Positions 34,301-43,882 are shown, counted from the stretch's first letter. The stretch is DNA of 64,000 nucleotides from an uncultured Jannaschia sp. (GCA_947494145.1 CANLTZ010000003.1:1-64000); one strand, 5' to 3'. Notes: generated by a model not told the origin, from the sequence alone. Translations and numbers: made by a program.

Positions 34301-34717
34301 ATGACCCTGGACATGAATAGTCAGACCCATCCCGACAACGCTTCGGGGCAAAACACTGCCGCAACCCACAGCCTGCCCGTCTTTGACGCCGACATGTGTG
34401 CCGAAGACATGGACCGGATGGCCCGCAACGCCGAGCACGCGGCCAACTTCCTCAAGGCGATCAGCCACGAGGGGCGGATGATGATCCTGTGCCACCTGGC
34501 CTCGGGCGAGAAGTCGGTCACCGAATTGGAGCAGTTACTGTCAGCGCGGCAAGCCGCGGTGTCGCAGCAATTGGGACGCCTGCGCCTGGAAGGCTTGGTT
34601 CAACCCCGACGCGACGGAAAGACGATTTACTATTCCTTGACGGATGATCGCGCCACGCGGATCATGGAGGTCGTCTATGACCTGTTCTGCCGGTCGCAGA
34701 CCGGGGAGGCCGACTAA
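34301..34717 (+). CDS. soxR: SoxR, ArsR-family persulfide-sensing repressor
   Basis: 138 residues. The winged helix-turn-helix spans about 47-115 (HAANFLKAISHEGRMMILCH, VTELEQLLSARQAAVSQQLG, RLRLEGLVQPRRDGKTIYYS). Cys64 (MILCHLASGE) and Cys130 (DLFCRSQ) are 66 residues apart, the same spacing as the sensing pair Cys41/Cys107 of SqrR. A third Cys33 lies in the N-terminal extension. It should release the sox operators when a tetrasulfide or disulfide bridge forms between Cys64 and Cys130. Confidence 0.92.
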   Translation: MTLDMNSQTHPDNASGQNTAATHSLPVFDADMCAEDMDRMARNAEHAANFLKAISHEGRMMILCHLASGEKSVTELEQLLSARQAAVSQQLGRLRLEGLVQPRRDGKTIYYSLTDDRATRIMEVVYDLFCRSQTGEAD

Positions 34718-34761
34718 CCCCGTCCGCCACCCCTGTGGGAGGAATCGGGGAGGACCGGACA

Positions 34762-35820
34762 ATGATCGACTGGATCGGTGAAGCCCCGACCGTCGCCCTT
34801 ATCGGCGCGATTGGCGGCGTGATGCTCGGCTTGGCGGCGCGCATGGGGCGCTTTTGCACTCTGGGCGCTATAGAAGACGTGATCTATGGCGGCACCTGGA
34901 CCCGAGCTCGGATGTGGGGCGTGGCTCTGGGCGCCGCGATCCTTCTGACCTTCGCAGCGCAGGCCGCGGGCTTCGCGCAGATAGACCAGTCCTTCTATCT
35001 CTCTAATACGTGGTCCCCGGCAGCCGTGATCGGCGGCGGCCTGCTCTTTGGCTACGGCATGGCCATGGCCGGCAATTGCGGTTTCGGTGCCCTGGCCCGT
35101 CTGGGCGGCGGCGACATGCGGTCCTTTGTCATCGTGCTCGTTATGGGCCTATCGGCTCTCGTCGCACTGTCTGGCCCGCTGGCTTATATCCGGGTCCGGC
35201 TCACACCTCTCGGACCCGCCGCCACCGAACAGGGCATCGCCCACGCCCTCGCCGGTGCCTTCTCGGTTCCGGCTCCCATGATCGGAATGGCGGTCGGCGC
35301 GCTCATCCTGGCTGCTGCGCTCTGGGATCGCGCCTTCCGGCAGGAACGGGCCAGCATTCTGTGGGCCCTCGTTATTGCCGCCGCGATCAGTTCCGCCTGG
35401 GTCGGCACGACCTGGGTCGCGACCACGGGGTTCGCCGCCACGCCGATCACAACCCACACATTTGCCGCCCCGATCGGCGGCACCATGATCTGGCTCATGA
35501 CAGCCAGCGGAACAGCCGTCACCTTCGGTGTCGGGTCCGTCGGCGGGGTGCTTCTGGGCGCGTTTATCGGCAGCCTGATCAAGGGCCACTTTCGGTGGGA
35601 GGCCTGCGAAGACCCGCGCGAACTCAAACGCCAGATCATGGGGGCGGTCTGCATGGGCATCGGCGCCGTGTTCGCGCTCGGCTGCAGCGTCGGCCAGGGC
35701 CTCTCGGCGTTTTCGGTCCTGGCCTATTCGGCACCGCTGGTATCGGTCTCAATCGTTGCGGGTGCGGCCTTTGGGTTGAAGCAGTTGATTACAGGGTTCC
35801 GCGCGCTGGATGCCAGTTGA
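34762..35820 (+). CDS. soxT: SoxT-like YeeE/YedE transporter
   Basis: 352 residues from the ATG at 34762 (GGGGAGGA upstream). About 9-10 helices. The family cysteines are present: GRFCTLGAIEDVIYGG, AMAGNCGFGALARLGGGDMR, and near the end FALGCSVGQGLSAFSVLAYS. YeeE/YedE proteins import thiosulfate or sulfane sulfur; SoxT members lie in sox clusters and are implicated in import and in signalling to SoxR. Here it directly follows soxR. Confidence 0.85.
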   Translation: MIDWIGEAPTVALIGAIGGVMLGLAARMGRFCTLGAIEDVIYGGTWTRARMWGVALGAAILLTFAAQAAGFAQIDQSFYLSNTWSPAAVIGGGLLFGYGMAMAGNCGFGALARLGGGDMRSFVIVLVMGLSALVALSGPLAYIRVRLTPLGPAATEQGIAHALAGAFSVPAPMIGMAVGALILAAALWDRAFRQERASILWALVIAAAISSAWVGTTWVATTGFAATPITTHTFAAPIGGTMIWLMTASGTAVTFGVGSVGGVLLGAFIGSLIKGHFRWEACEDPRELKRQIMGAVCMGIGAVFALGCSVGQGLSAFSVLAYSAPLVSVSIVAGAAFGLKQLITGFRALDAS

Positions 35821-36141
35821 GCCCCGGCCTGCGCGTCGACATGCCCAGACCTATCATACGCAGGCATGCAGATGGAGAGCACGGGAACCTGCCTTGATAG
35901 TTCGGATGTCTTTGAATGCGTTGACGGTTCGCTGGACGCCAAATCCGACGGTGTGACGCCGAACATAGCCTGCTGATGTCCAAACAAGACTTTCCTGACG
36001 GTCAAGACTTTTTCCTCTGCCGGGTCGTTGATACAGTGCCAGATAACATGTTTCGAATGCGGCCCCGGTCCCGGATGGTCCGGGGGCTAGTCGAACGCGT
36101 CGCAGGCGACGAATGCACAAGACGACCCACGGGGGCGATTG
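35821..36141. other. intergenic region between the sox and methylamine clusters
   Basis: About 320 bp without a gene. It is more AT-rich than the flanks and should hold the mgd promoter. Promoter-like words (TTGACG near 35916, TTGATA near 36030) are present but no clear spaced -35/-10 pair was found. No insertion-sequence remnant is visible here. Confidence 0.45.
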
Positions 36142-37392
36142 ATGACTTACTCAGGCTTTCGCGTCATTCGAGAGGCGCTGCGCGGTGATCTCGGCTGGGG
36201 GCCTGCCTGGCGAGATGCGGACCCGAAAGATCACTACGACGTCGTGATTGTCGGCGGGGGCGGCCATGGCCTGGCCACAGCCCACTATCTTGCCAGCCGC
36301 TACGGCGTTACGAATGTCGCCGTTATCGAAAAGGGCTGGATCGGGGGCGGCAATGTGGGCCGCAATACTACGATCATCCGCTCCAACTACCTCCTCGACG
36401 GGAATGAGCCCTTCTACGAGATGTCCCTAAAACTGTGGGAGGGGTTGGAGCAGGACATCAACTACAACGCGATGGTGAGCCAGCGCGGGATCATAAACCT
36501 GATCCATTCCGATGCCCAACGCGATGCCTTTATCCGCCGCGGTAACGCCATGATCCTGAACGGCGCCGATGCGGAGCTTTTGGACGAAGCCGCCATGCGA
36601 CGCGAATATCCGTGGCTCAACTACGAAGATGCGCGCTTTCCCATCAAAGGTGGCCTGGCACAGAGGCGCGGTGGTACGGTGCGCCACGATGCCGTCGCCT
36701 GGGGCTACGCGCGCGCGGCGGACCGGCGGGGCGTCGACATCATCCAGAATTGCGAAGTCACCGGTTTCCGAACGAAGAATGGCAATTGCCTGGGCGTCGA
36801 CACGTCGCGGGGCTTCATCGGCGCGGGCAAGGTCGGCGTGGCCGTCGCGGGCAATTCCAGCCGCGTCATGGCGCTGGCCGGGATGCGTCTGCCCATCGAA
36901 AGCCACGTCCTGCAAGCCTTCGTCACCGAAGGGCTGAAGCCCATCCTGCCCGGCGTCATCACCTTCGGCGCGGGGCACTTCTATGTTAGCCAATCCGACA
37001 AGGGCGGGCTGGTCTTTGGCGGCGATATCGACGGCTACAATTCCTATGCGCAGCGCGGCAACCTGCCCGTGGTCGAGGACGTCTGCGAAGGCGGCATGGC
37101 CATTATGCCAATGATCGGCCGTGCCCGTCTTCTGCGGATGTGGGGCGGGATCATGGACATGTCCATGGATGGCTCGCCTATCATCGACCGGACCCATATC
37201 GACGGGCTCTATCTAAATGCCGGCTGGTGCTATGGCGGCTTCAAGGCCACGCCTGCCAGCGGGTTGGCCTTCGCCCATCTGCTAGCAACCAACGCGCCCC
37301 ATGACACCGCCAAGGCTTACCGGCTCAATCGGTTCGAGACTGGGCATATGATCGACGAAAAGGGCATGGGCAATCAGCCCAACCTGCATTGA
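36142..37392 (+). CDS. mgdA: N-methylglutamate dehydrogenase subunit A (sarcosine oxidase beta-like)
   Basis: 416 residues. DAO-fold flavoprotein: HYDVVIVGGGGHGLATAHYL (residues 31-50), then GGGNVGRNTTIIRSNYLLD. His182 in VRHDAVAWGYAR is at about the place where the beta subunit of heterotetrameric sarcosine oxidase carries covalent FMN. The C-terminal LNAGWCYGGFKATPASGLAF is also typical. On its own it would be called sarcosine oxidase beta. The complete mgd-mgs-gmaS context shows it is the N-methylglutamate enzyme, which yields glutamate and a C1 unit. ATG preferred over an adjacent TTG. Confidence 0.9.
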   Translation: MTYSGFRVIREALRGDLGWGPAWRDADPKDHYDVVIVGGGGHGLATAHYLASRYGVTNVAVIEKGWIGGGNVGRNTTIIRSNYLLDGNEPFYEMSLKLWEGLEQDINYNAMVSQRGIINLIHSDAQRDAFIRRGNAMILNGADAELLDEAAMRREYPWLNYEDARFPIKGGLAQRRGGTVRHDAVAWGYARAADRRGVDIIQNCEVTGFRTKNGNCLGVDTSRGFIGAGKVGVAVAGNSSRVMALAGMRLPIESHVLQAFVTEGLKPILPGVITFGAGHFYVSQSDKGGLVFGGDIDGYNSYAQRGNLPVVEDVCEGGMAIMPMIGRARLLRMWGGIMDMSMDGSPIIDRTHIDGLYLNAGWCYGGFKATPASGLAFAHLLATNAPHDTAKAYRLNRFETGHMIDEKGMGNQPNLH

Positions 37393-37402
37393 GGGATCGG
37401 AC

Positions 37403-37690
37403 ATGATAATCGACCATCCCCTGTTTGGCCCCCGCGACGCCTCCGAATTCGTGTATTTGGGCGATGCGTCCTTGATGGACCGCCCCGATTGGAAATCCGA
37501 GACCGCGGCCCAGGACTTCCATGCCTATGCCTATCTGCGCGACAACCCCGCAGGACCCCATCGGGAGCTTTGGTTTCACGAAGGCGGGGATCGGTCCTGG
37601 CTGGTCATCACCCGGGACACGGTCACGCACGAAATCACGCGCGTCGAACTTGCCCGCGACGTGGCGCGCAAGCAAAGGGCCCCGCAATGA
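37403..37690 (+). CDS. mgdB: N-methylglutamate dehydrogenase subunit B (sarcosine oxidase delta-like)
   Basis: 95 residues matching the delta subunit in layout: GPRDASEFVYLGDA, RPDW, YAYLRDNPAGPHRELWFHEG and RSWLVITRDTVTHEI. The sarcosine oxidase delta subunit binds zinc with a CPWCG motif and an HxxGC motif; here these read HPLFG and HEGGD, so the cysteines are absent. The stop overlaps mgdC by 4 nt. Confidence 0.88.
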   Translation: MIIDHPLFGPRDASEFVYLGDASLMDRPDWKSETAAQDFHAYAYLRDNPAGPHRELWFHEGGDRSWLVITRDTVTHEITRVELARDVARKQRAPQ

Positions 37691-40600
37691 AGGACACCAG
37701 CGCCGAAGGCGACGTGCGACAGATCGAACCCGCTTCGCCAGGCCAGCCCAATCGCCTGCCCGGCGGACGGCTTGACCGAGCGACCACCCTGCCCTTCACC
37801 TTCGATGGCAAGGCTTATTCCGGGCATCCCGGCGACACGCTGGCCTCGGCGCTGCTGGCCAATGGCGTTCGGCTCATGGGGCGCAGCTTCAAGTATCACC
37901 GCCCGCGCGGCCCCCTGACCGCCGGATCGGAAGAACCCAACGCCCTGGTGGAGTTGCGCAGTGGCGCGCGGCGCGAACCCAATACACGCGCCACCACGGC
38001 GGAGTTGTATCACGGCCTCGTCGCCACCTCGCAGAACCGCTGGCCGTCCCTGCGCTTCGACGCCATGGCGATCAATGACCGGCTGTCGCCGTTTCTGACG
38101 GCAGGGTTCTACTACAAGACCTTCATGTGGCCCGCTTCCTTCTGGGAAAAGCTCTATGAGCCGATCATCCGGCGCGCAGCGGGCCTCGGCGCCCTGTCGA
38201 TGAAGCCGGACCCAGACGAGTACGACAAAGGCTTCAAGCATTGCGACCTGCTGGTCATTGGCTCCGGGCCTGCTGGGATGATGGCGGCGCTCACCGCCGG
38301 GCGGTCCGGTGCTGACGTAATCCTGGCCGACGAAGATTTCGAGATGGGCGGCCGCCTGCTGTCGGAGACGTTTTCCATCGCGGATCAAAGCGGCGCCGAT
38401 TGGGCCGCGCAAACGGTGGCAGAGCTTTCGTCCCTGCCCAATGTCAGGCTGATGCCCCGCACCACGATCATCGGGGCGTTTGATCACGGCATTTATGGCG
38501 CGGTGGAACGCTTGGGCGACCACCTTGCTCAACCCGCCCAAGGCACGCCGCGTCAGGTCCTATGGCGCCTCACCACTAAGCGCACCATCTTGGCCGCTGG
38601 CGCCACCGAGCGGCCGATCGTCTTCAACAACAACGACCGCCCAGGCATCATGGGCGCCGCCGCCCTGCGGACCTACGCCAACCGCTTTGCGGTCACGGCC
38701 GCGCCGCGCGTCGCGATCTTCACCTGCAACGATGACGGCCATCGCAGTGCAGCCGATCTGCACGCCAAAGGCGTCAAGATCGCCGCTGTCATCGACACCC
38801 GCCCCGACGCGCCGCGCGCCACAGATTACGAAGTGCTGGCTGGGGCGAAGGTGACGGATACGCGGGGTCGCCTGGGCCTGACCTTCGCTGAAATTGCACT
38901 GGCGGACGGCGCGGCACGCACTATCGAGGTTGGCGCGCTCGGCATGGCTGGCGGCTGGAACCCGAACGTCCACCTGACCTGCCACCAGCGCGGTCGCCCG
39001 GTCTGGGACGATGCCATCGCCGCCTTCGTACCCGGTGGCACCCTGCCCCCCGGCATGGTCGTTGCGGGCGCGGCAGCCGGCGCGCTGTCCACCCATGGCG
39101 CGCTTTCGCAAGGGGCAGAAGCCGCCAGTGCCGCGGTCTCCGAGCTTGGCAACCGGACCGATCCTGACAACTTACCCGAGGCGGAAGACGCGCCCGTCGC
39201 CCAGACCCCCTTCTGGTACGTGACGGGCGCGGACCGCGCCTGGCTCGACCAGCAAAACGACGTGACCGTCAAGGACGTGAAGCTGAGCCATCGGGAAGGC
39301 TTCCGCGCGGTGGAGCATCTCAAACGCTACACCACGCTCGGCATGGCGACGGACCAGGGCAAAACCTCCAACATGGCAGGGCTGGCCATCATGGCGGAAC
39401 TTGCGGGCAAAACCATTCCCGGCCTGGGCACGACGATGTTTCGCCCGCCCTATACCCCCGTCCCCATCGCGACCTTTGCCGGTCGCATCAAGGGCCGCGC
39501 CTTCCACCCGACCCGTCTGACGCCGTCGCACTATTGGGCCAAGGAACAGGGCGCCGTCTTCGTGGAGGTGGGCAATTGGCTGCGCGCTCAATGGTTTCCC
39601 GAACCGGGCGAGACCCATTGGCGGCAATCCGTCGACCGCGAAGTCGCGGCGACCCGCGCCAGCGTCGGCATCTGCGATTGCACGACTTTGGGTAAGATCG
39701 ACGTGCAAGGCACCGATGCCGCTGTCTTCCTGAACCTGATCTACGCCAACGGCTTCGCCAAACTGCCCGTGGGCCGCGTCCGCTACGGCTTGATGCTGCG
39801 CGAAGACGGGATCGCGCTGGATGATGGCACGGCCGCGCGTCTGGCCGAGGATCATTTCATCGTCACGACCACTACGGCCAATGCGGGCAAAGTCTATCAG
39901 CACATGGAATTCGTGCGGCAATGCCTGGTGCCCGACCTGGATGTGCAACTAATCTCAACAACGGAAGCCTGGGCGCAATATGCAGTCGCCGGGCCCAATA
40001 GCCGCGCGCTGTTGCGCAAGGTCGTCGATCCGGCCTTCGACATCTCCAACGAAGGATTCCCCTTCATGGCCTGCGGTGAGGTTACCATCTGCGGCGGCCT
40101 TCGCGCCCGGCTTTTCCGTATCTCCTTCTCGGGGGAATTGGCCTATGAACTGGCCGTGCCCGCCCGCTATGGCGACGCACTGATGCGCCGGTTGATGGCG
40201 GCGGGCCAGGACTTCGACGTCACCCCCTACGGGACCGAGGCCCTGGGCGTCATGCGGATCGAAAAGGGCCACGTCGCGGGCAACGAACTCAACGGCACGA
40301 CCACGGCGGCAAATCTGGGCTTGGGGCGAATGGTGTCCAAGAAGAAGGATTGCATCGGATCGATTCTATCCGAACGTGACGGCCTGAACGCGCCGGATGA
40401 CCTGCGCCTGGTTGGCCTGAAGCCGGTCGATCCATCCGCAAAGATAACGGCAGGCGGTCATCTGATGGCCACGGACGGCCCGGTCGATGCCGCCCATGAT
40501 CAGGGCTATGTCACCTCCGCCGCCTTCTCACCGACGATGGGATCCATGATCGGACTGGCCTTCCTTAGGCGCGGTGCAGACAGGCTAGGGGAGCGGCTGC

Positions 40601-40692
40601 GCCTTGTCTCACCCCTGACGGACCTGACCGTCGAGGTGGAGATCTGTTCGGCCCATTTTGTCGACCCGGAGGGGGTGCGGCTCCGTGCATGA
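37687..40692 (+). CDS. mgdC: N-methylglutamate dehydrogenase subunit C (sarcosine oxidase alpha-like)
   Basis: 1001 residues. The N-terminal Fer2_4-like domain (FTFDGKAYSGHPGDTLASAL, RSFKYHRPRGPLTAGSEEPN) is followed by a dinucleotide fold at about 192-225 (CDLLVIGSGPAGMMAALTAG, then DEDFEMGGRLL). A second fold gives ATERPIVFNNNDRPGIMGAA. The C-terminal third (about 615-1000) is a GcvT-type folate-binding domain (VGICDCTTLGKIDVQGTDAA, ELAYELAVPARYGDAL, GTEALGVMRIEKGHVAGNEL), which would hand the methyl carbon to tetrahydrofolate. The ATG at 37687 overlaps the mgdB stop. Confidence 0.93.
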   Translation: MKDTSAEGDVRQIEPASPGQPNRLPGGRLDRATTLPFTFDGKAYSGHPGDTLASALLANGVRLMGRSFKYHRPRGPLTAGSEEPNALVELRSGARREPNTRATTAELYHGLVATSQNRWPSLRFDAMAINDRLSPFLTAGFYYKTFMWPASFWEKLYEPIIRRAAGLGALSMKPDPDEYDKGFKHCDLLVIGSGPAGMMAALTAGRSGADVILADEDFEMGGRLLSETFSIADQSGADWAAQTVAELSSLPNVRLMPRTTIIGAFDHGIYGAVERLGDHLAQPAQGTPRQVLWRLTTKRTILAAGATERPIVFNNNDRPGIMGAAALRTYANRFAVTAAPRVAIFTCNDDGHRSAADLHAKGVKIAAVIDTRPDAPRATDYEVLAGAKVTDTRGRLGLTFAEIALADGAARTIEVGALGMAGGWNPNVHLTCHQRGRPVWDDAIAAFVPGGTLPPGMVVAGAAAGALSTHGALSQGAEAASAAVSELGNRTDPDNLPEAEDAPVAQTPFWYVTGADRAWLDQQNDVTVKDVKLSHREGFRAVEHLKRYTTLGMATDQGKTSNMAGLAIMAELAGKTIPGLGTTMFRPPYTPVPIATFAGRIKGRAFHPTRLTPSHYWAKEQGAVFVEVGNWLRAQWFPEPGETHWRQSVDREVAATRASVGICDCTTLGKIDVQGTDAAVFLNLIYANGFAKLPVGRVRYGLMLREDGIALDDGTAARLAEDHFIVTTTTANAGKVYQHMEFVRQCLVPDLDVQLISTTEAWAQYAVAGPNSRALLRKVVDPAFDISNEGFPFMACGEVTICGGLRARLFRISFSGELAYELAVPARYGDALMRRLMAAGQDFDVTPYGTEALGVMRIEKGHVAGNELNGTTTAANLGLGRMVSKKKDCIGSILSERDGLNAPDDLRLVGLKPVDPSAKITAGGHLMATDGPVDAAHDQGYVTSAAFSPTMGSMIGLAFLRRGADRLGERLRLVSPLTDLTVEVEICSAHFVDPEGVRLRA

Positions 40693-41245
40693 CCTGACCC
40701 CGATCACCGCCCTGGGCGGCAGCGCAGCCCGGTCAGACACGATCGCCGGGCTGACTCTGACGGAGCGCCCGGACGTCGCCCTGGCCTCCGTCGCGGCCCG
40801 TTTGGGCCAAGAAACCGCCACGCGCGCCGCCGTAGGAACCCTCATCGGCACCGAGGCCCCGGGCCCGGGCCATCTTGCGGGCGGTGAGGTGCGGGCCTTC
40901 TGGATCGGCCCCGACCAATGGATGATCGAAGCCCCCTTCGCGACCCACGAAAACATCGCCACCATCTTACGCGCGGTCACAGGCCCCGCCGCATCCGTGA
41001 CCGAACAGACCGACGCATGGACCCGCTTCGATCTGTCCGGCGAGGACCTTGTCCCGGTGTTGGAGCTTTTGTCGAACCTGGATCACCGTCGCATGGCGTC
41101 CGGCCACGCTACCCGCACGACGATCCACCATTTGGGTTGTTATCTGGTCCGCTCCGCGGCGAACACGGCCTCGATCTACGGTCCCCGCGCCTCGGCGGGG
41201 TCGCTGCATCACGCGATTTTGGGGGCCATGGGTGCTGGCCTTTAG
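40685..41245 (+). CDS. mgdD: N-methylglutamate dehydrogenase subunit D (sarcosine oxidase gamma-like)
   Basis: 186 residues from a GTG at 40685 that overlaps the mgdC stop by 8 nt. Gamma-subunit features: WIGPDQWMIEAPFATHENIA, VTEQTDAWTRFDLSGEDLVP, RRMASGHATRTTIHHLGCYL, and a GcvT-like C-terminal segment. It completes the four-subunit enzyme. Confidence 0.88.
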   Translation: MHDLTPITALGGSAARSDTIAGLTLTERPDVALASVAARLGQETATRAAVGTLIGTEAPGPGHLAGGEVRAFWIGPDQWMIEAPFATHENIATILRAVTGPAASVTEQTDAWTRFDLSGEDLVPVLELLSNLDHRRMASGHATRTTIHHLGCYLVRSAANTASIYGPRASAGSLHHAILGAMGAGL

Positions 41246-41477
41246 ATCTATGCTGCGGTGCGCGGAAGGCGCTGTGCCAGGGTCAACGCCTCTCGCTGGC
41301 ATTCAGCGCAACCGCTTTCACAGCGAACTAGAGTTCCAAGACAGAACGACAACCAAGACATCTACACCCCCAGATTTCACTGTGAGGAAACTTCTGCTAC
41401 GCACACCGGATCACGTGTCGATCAAGCCGCGTCGATCAGGCGCAAAAATCAACCCAAACGCACCCCGAGAAATCGCA

Positions 41478-42137
41478 ATGAACGCCGAAATGCCAACCCC
41501 CGAGGCCCCCACCAAGCTGACCCAAGACCCCCACCGCGTCACCAGCGATGAGCGGGAAAAGGTTCTGGAAGTCGCCATCGGCCGGGAAGTGCGTAGCTTC
41601 CGCAAGCAAAAGGGCATCACCGTCGCCGAATTGGCGACGCGCACGGGGCTTTCCATCGGCATGTTGTCCAAGATCGAAAACGGCAACACCTCCCCCTCGC
41701 TCTCGACGCTGCAGGCCCTGGCCAACGCCCTGTCCGTCCCGCTCACCAGCTTTTTCCGTCGGTTCGAAGAACGTCGGGAGGCCGTCCATACTCTGGCGGG
41801 CGAAGGTGTCGCGACCGAGCGTGAGGGGACACGCGCAAACCACCAATACAACCTGCTGGGCCATATCGGGGCGAACGCCTCGGGCGTGATTGTGGAACCT
41901 TACATGATCACGCTCAACGACGATTCAGACGTCTTCCCGACCTTTCAACATGGTGGCATCGAGACGATCTACATGCTCGAAGGCCAGGTCGCCTATCGCC
42001 ACGGCGACAGCGTCCATCATCTGCGGCCTGGCGACACGCTGTTCTTCGACGCCGACGCGCCCCACGGCCCGGAGGAGTTGATAGAACTGCCCGCGCGGTA
42101 CCTCTCGATCATCAGCTATCCGCAGAATGCCAGTTAA
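41478..42137 (+). CDS. HTH (XRE) regulator with cupin domain, in the methylamine operon
   Basis: 219 residues from the ATG at 41478. HTH at about 35-90 (VRSFRKQKGITVAELATRTG, LSIGMLSKIENGNTSPSLST). The C-terminal cupin (FQHGGIETIYMLEGQVAYRH, LRPGDTLFFDADAPHGPEEL) is the likely effector domain. It sits between mgdD (232-nt gap) and mgsA (138-nt gap) on the same strand, so it likely senses a pathway compound and controls mgd and/or mgs-gmaS. Confidence 0.88.
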   Translation: MNAEMPTPEAPTKLTQDPHRVTSDEREKVLEVAIGREVRSFRKQKGITVAELATRTGLSIGMLSKIENGNTSPSLSTLQALANALSVPLTSFFRRFEERREAVHTLAGEGVATEREGTRANHQYNLLGHIGANASGVIVEPYMITLNDDSDVFPTFQHGGIETIYMLEGQVAYRHGDSVHHLRPGDTLFFDADAPHGPEELIELPARYLSIISYPQNAS

Positions 42138-42275
42138 ACGGAAACACCCCGGCGCGCATCGGGAAGCACCAGCACCCACCTTGCCGCTTGTGAAAAAAAG
42201 TTTCCCGCCAGTTGAGCCCGGAAATCTTCCCTGCTAGCATCTCGACACCAAGGGAAATCGAGGGGGCCGCCTGCC

Positions 42276-43205
42276 ATGTGTGGGATCGTTGGACTGTTTC
42301 TCAAGGACCAGGCGCTGGAATCCCGGCTCGGCTCCCTGCTGACCGACATGCTCATCACCATGACGGATCGCGGCCCCGATTCAGCGGGCATCGCCATCTA
42401 TGGTGACGGGGCGTCGGGGCGAACGAAGCTCACCATACAGTCCGACACGCCGGCTGACAGCTTCGCAGGTCTCGTCCCTGCCCTGGCAGACCACATCCAG
42501 GGCCCCCTAAACCTGTCCATCCGCGACACCCATGCCGTGCTAACGCTGGCCGAAGGTGCGAGTGATGCCGCCCGTGCGGCCCTAAAGGACCTGCGGCCCG
42601 AGATCAGGGTCATGGGGCGCGGCGCGCGGATCGAGATCTACAAAGAAGTCGGGCTGCCACGGGACGTCGCCGCGCGCTTTGACCTGGCCACGATGTCGGG
42701 CACCCACGGGATCGGCCATACCCGCATGGCCACGGAATCGGCCGTTACGACCATGGGCGCGCATCCGTTCAATACCGGCGAAGATCAATGCCTGGTTCAT
42801 AACGGCTCACTCTCGAACCACAATTCGCTGCGCCGTAAGCTGCGCCGCGCTGGCGTCCATATCGAGACCGAGAACGACACTGAAGTCGGCGCCGCCTATC
42901 TGACCTGGAAGATGCAGAATGGCGCGACCTTGGGCGAGGCGCTGCAATCGTCGCTCGACGACCTGGACGGCTTTTTCACTTTCGTCGTCGGCACCAAGGA
43001 CGGCTTCGGTGTCGTGCGCGACCCCATCGCTTGCAAGCCCGCCGTCATGGCGGAAACCGATCGCTACGTGGCCTTCGGCTCAGAATACCGCGCACTGGTG
43101 AACCTGCCCGGCATCGACACCGCCCGTGTGTGGGAGCCGGAGCCCGCCACCGTCTATTTCTGGAGCAACGACGGCGCGCCCACCACCCAGGGGAAAGCCG
43201 CCTGA
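42276..43205 (+). CDS. mgsA: N-methylglutamate synthase subunit A (class II glutamine amidotransferase-like)
   Basis: 309 residues. Cys2 after Met1 removal (MCGIVGLF) is the N-terminal nucleophile of class II amidotransferases. Supporting motifs: MTDRGPDSAGIAIY, GIGHTRMATESAVTTMGAHP, CLVHNGSLSNHNSLRRKL and ENDTEVGAAYLTW. It would hydrolyse the gamma-methylamide bond and channel methylamine. A single-nucleotide overlap (TGATG) couples it to mgsB. Confidence 0.92.
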   Translation: MCGIVGLFLKDQALESRLGSLLTDMLITMTDRGPDSAGIAIYGDGASGRTKLTIQSDTPADSFAGLVPALADHIQGPLNLSIRDTHAVLTLAEGASDAARAALKDLRPEIRVMGRGARIEIYKEVGLPRDVAARFDLATMSGTHGIGHTRMATESAVTTMGAHPFNTGEDQCLVHNGSLSNHNSLRRKLRRAGVHIETENDTEVGAAYLTWKMQNGATLGEALQSSLDDLDGFFTFVVGTKDGFGVVRDPIACKPAVMAETDRYVAFGSEYRALVNLPGIDTARVWEPEPATVYFWSNDGAPTTQGKAA

Positions 43206-43882
43206 TGCAAACCTACGATCTGGAGGCCGACGGCCTACGCGGCCTCAACGCGTCGCTGCATGCTCAGGCCCAGGACACCAACCAGACCGCTTGGGAAATC
43301 GTGAACCCGAAAGGCAGTCATGCCATCGCCGTGGGCCTGGACGCGCCTATCGAGGTGAGTGTGAAGGGGTCGACCGGGTATTACTGCGCGGGAATGAACA
43401 AGCAGGCGACGATCCATGTCTTTGGCTCCGCCGGGCCGGGCGTGGCCGAAAACATGATGTCAGGCACCGTCATCGTCGAAGGCGACGCGTCGCAATGTGC
43501 GGGCGCCACAGGCAATGGCGGCACGCTCATCATCAAGGGCAACGCGTCGTCGCGCTGCGGCATCTCGATGAAGGGGATCGACATCATCGTGCATGGCTCC
43601 ATAGGGCACATGTCCGCCTTCATGGCGCAATCTGGCAACCTGGTGGTTTGCGGCGATGCGGGCGAGGCACTAGGCGACTCCCTCTATGAAGCGCGTCTCT
43701 TCGTGCGCGGCTCGGTCAAATCCCTGGGGGCCGATTGCGTCGAGAAAGAGATGCGGCCCGAACACCTTACACTGCTGGCCGAGTTGTTGGACCGTGGCGG
43801 CTGCGACGCCAAGCCAGAAGACTTCAAGCGCTACGGCTCTGCCCGGCAGCTCTACAACTTCAACATCGACAACGCGTATTGA
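43205..43882 (+). CDS. mgsB: N-methylglutamate synthase subunit B (GltB C-terminal-like)
   Basis: 225 residues forming the right-handed beta-helix (GXGXG) domain of glutamate synthase: VKGSTGYYCAGMNKQATIHV, GTVIVEGDASQCAGATGNGG, IKGNASSRCGISMKGIDIIV and VVCGDAGEALGDSLYEARLF. It has a structural role between the amidotransferase and FMN subunits. Confidence 0.92.
   Translation: MQTYDLEADGLRGLNASLHAQAQDTNQTAWEIVNPKGSHAIAVGLDAPIEVSVKGSTGYYCAGMNKQATIHVFGSAGPGVAENMMSGTVIVEGDASQCAGATGNGGTLIIKGNASSRCGISMKGIDIIVHGSIGHMSAFMAQSGNLVVCGDAGEALGDSLYEARLFVRGSVKSLGADCVEKEMRPEHLTLLAELLDRGGCDAKPEDFKRYGSARQLYNFNIDNAY

Noticed and set aside
37576-38541. 321-codon minus-strand open frame inside mgdC.
   Set aside because: Shadow of the high-GC mgdC gene, which is full length with recognised domains.
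36142-41245. Sarcosine oxidase soxBDAG as the name for this four-gene set.
   Set aside because: The subunits are homologous to sarcosine oxidase, but the directly linked mgsABC and gmaS genes and the altered delta subunit indicate N-methylglutamate dehydrogenase.
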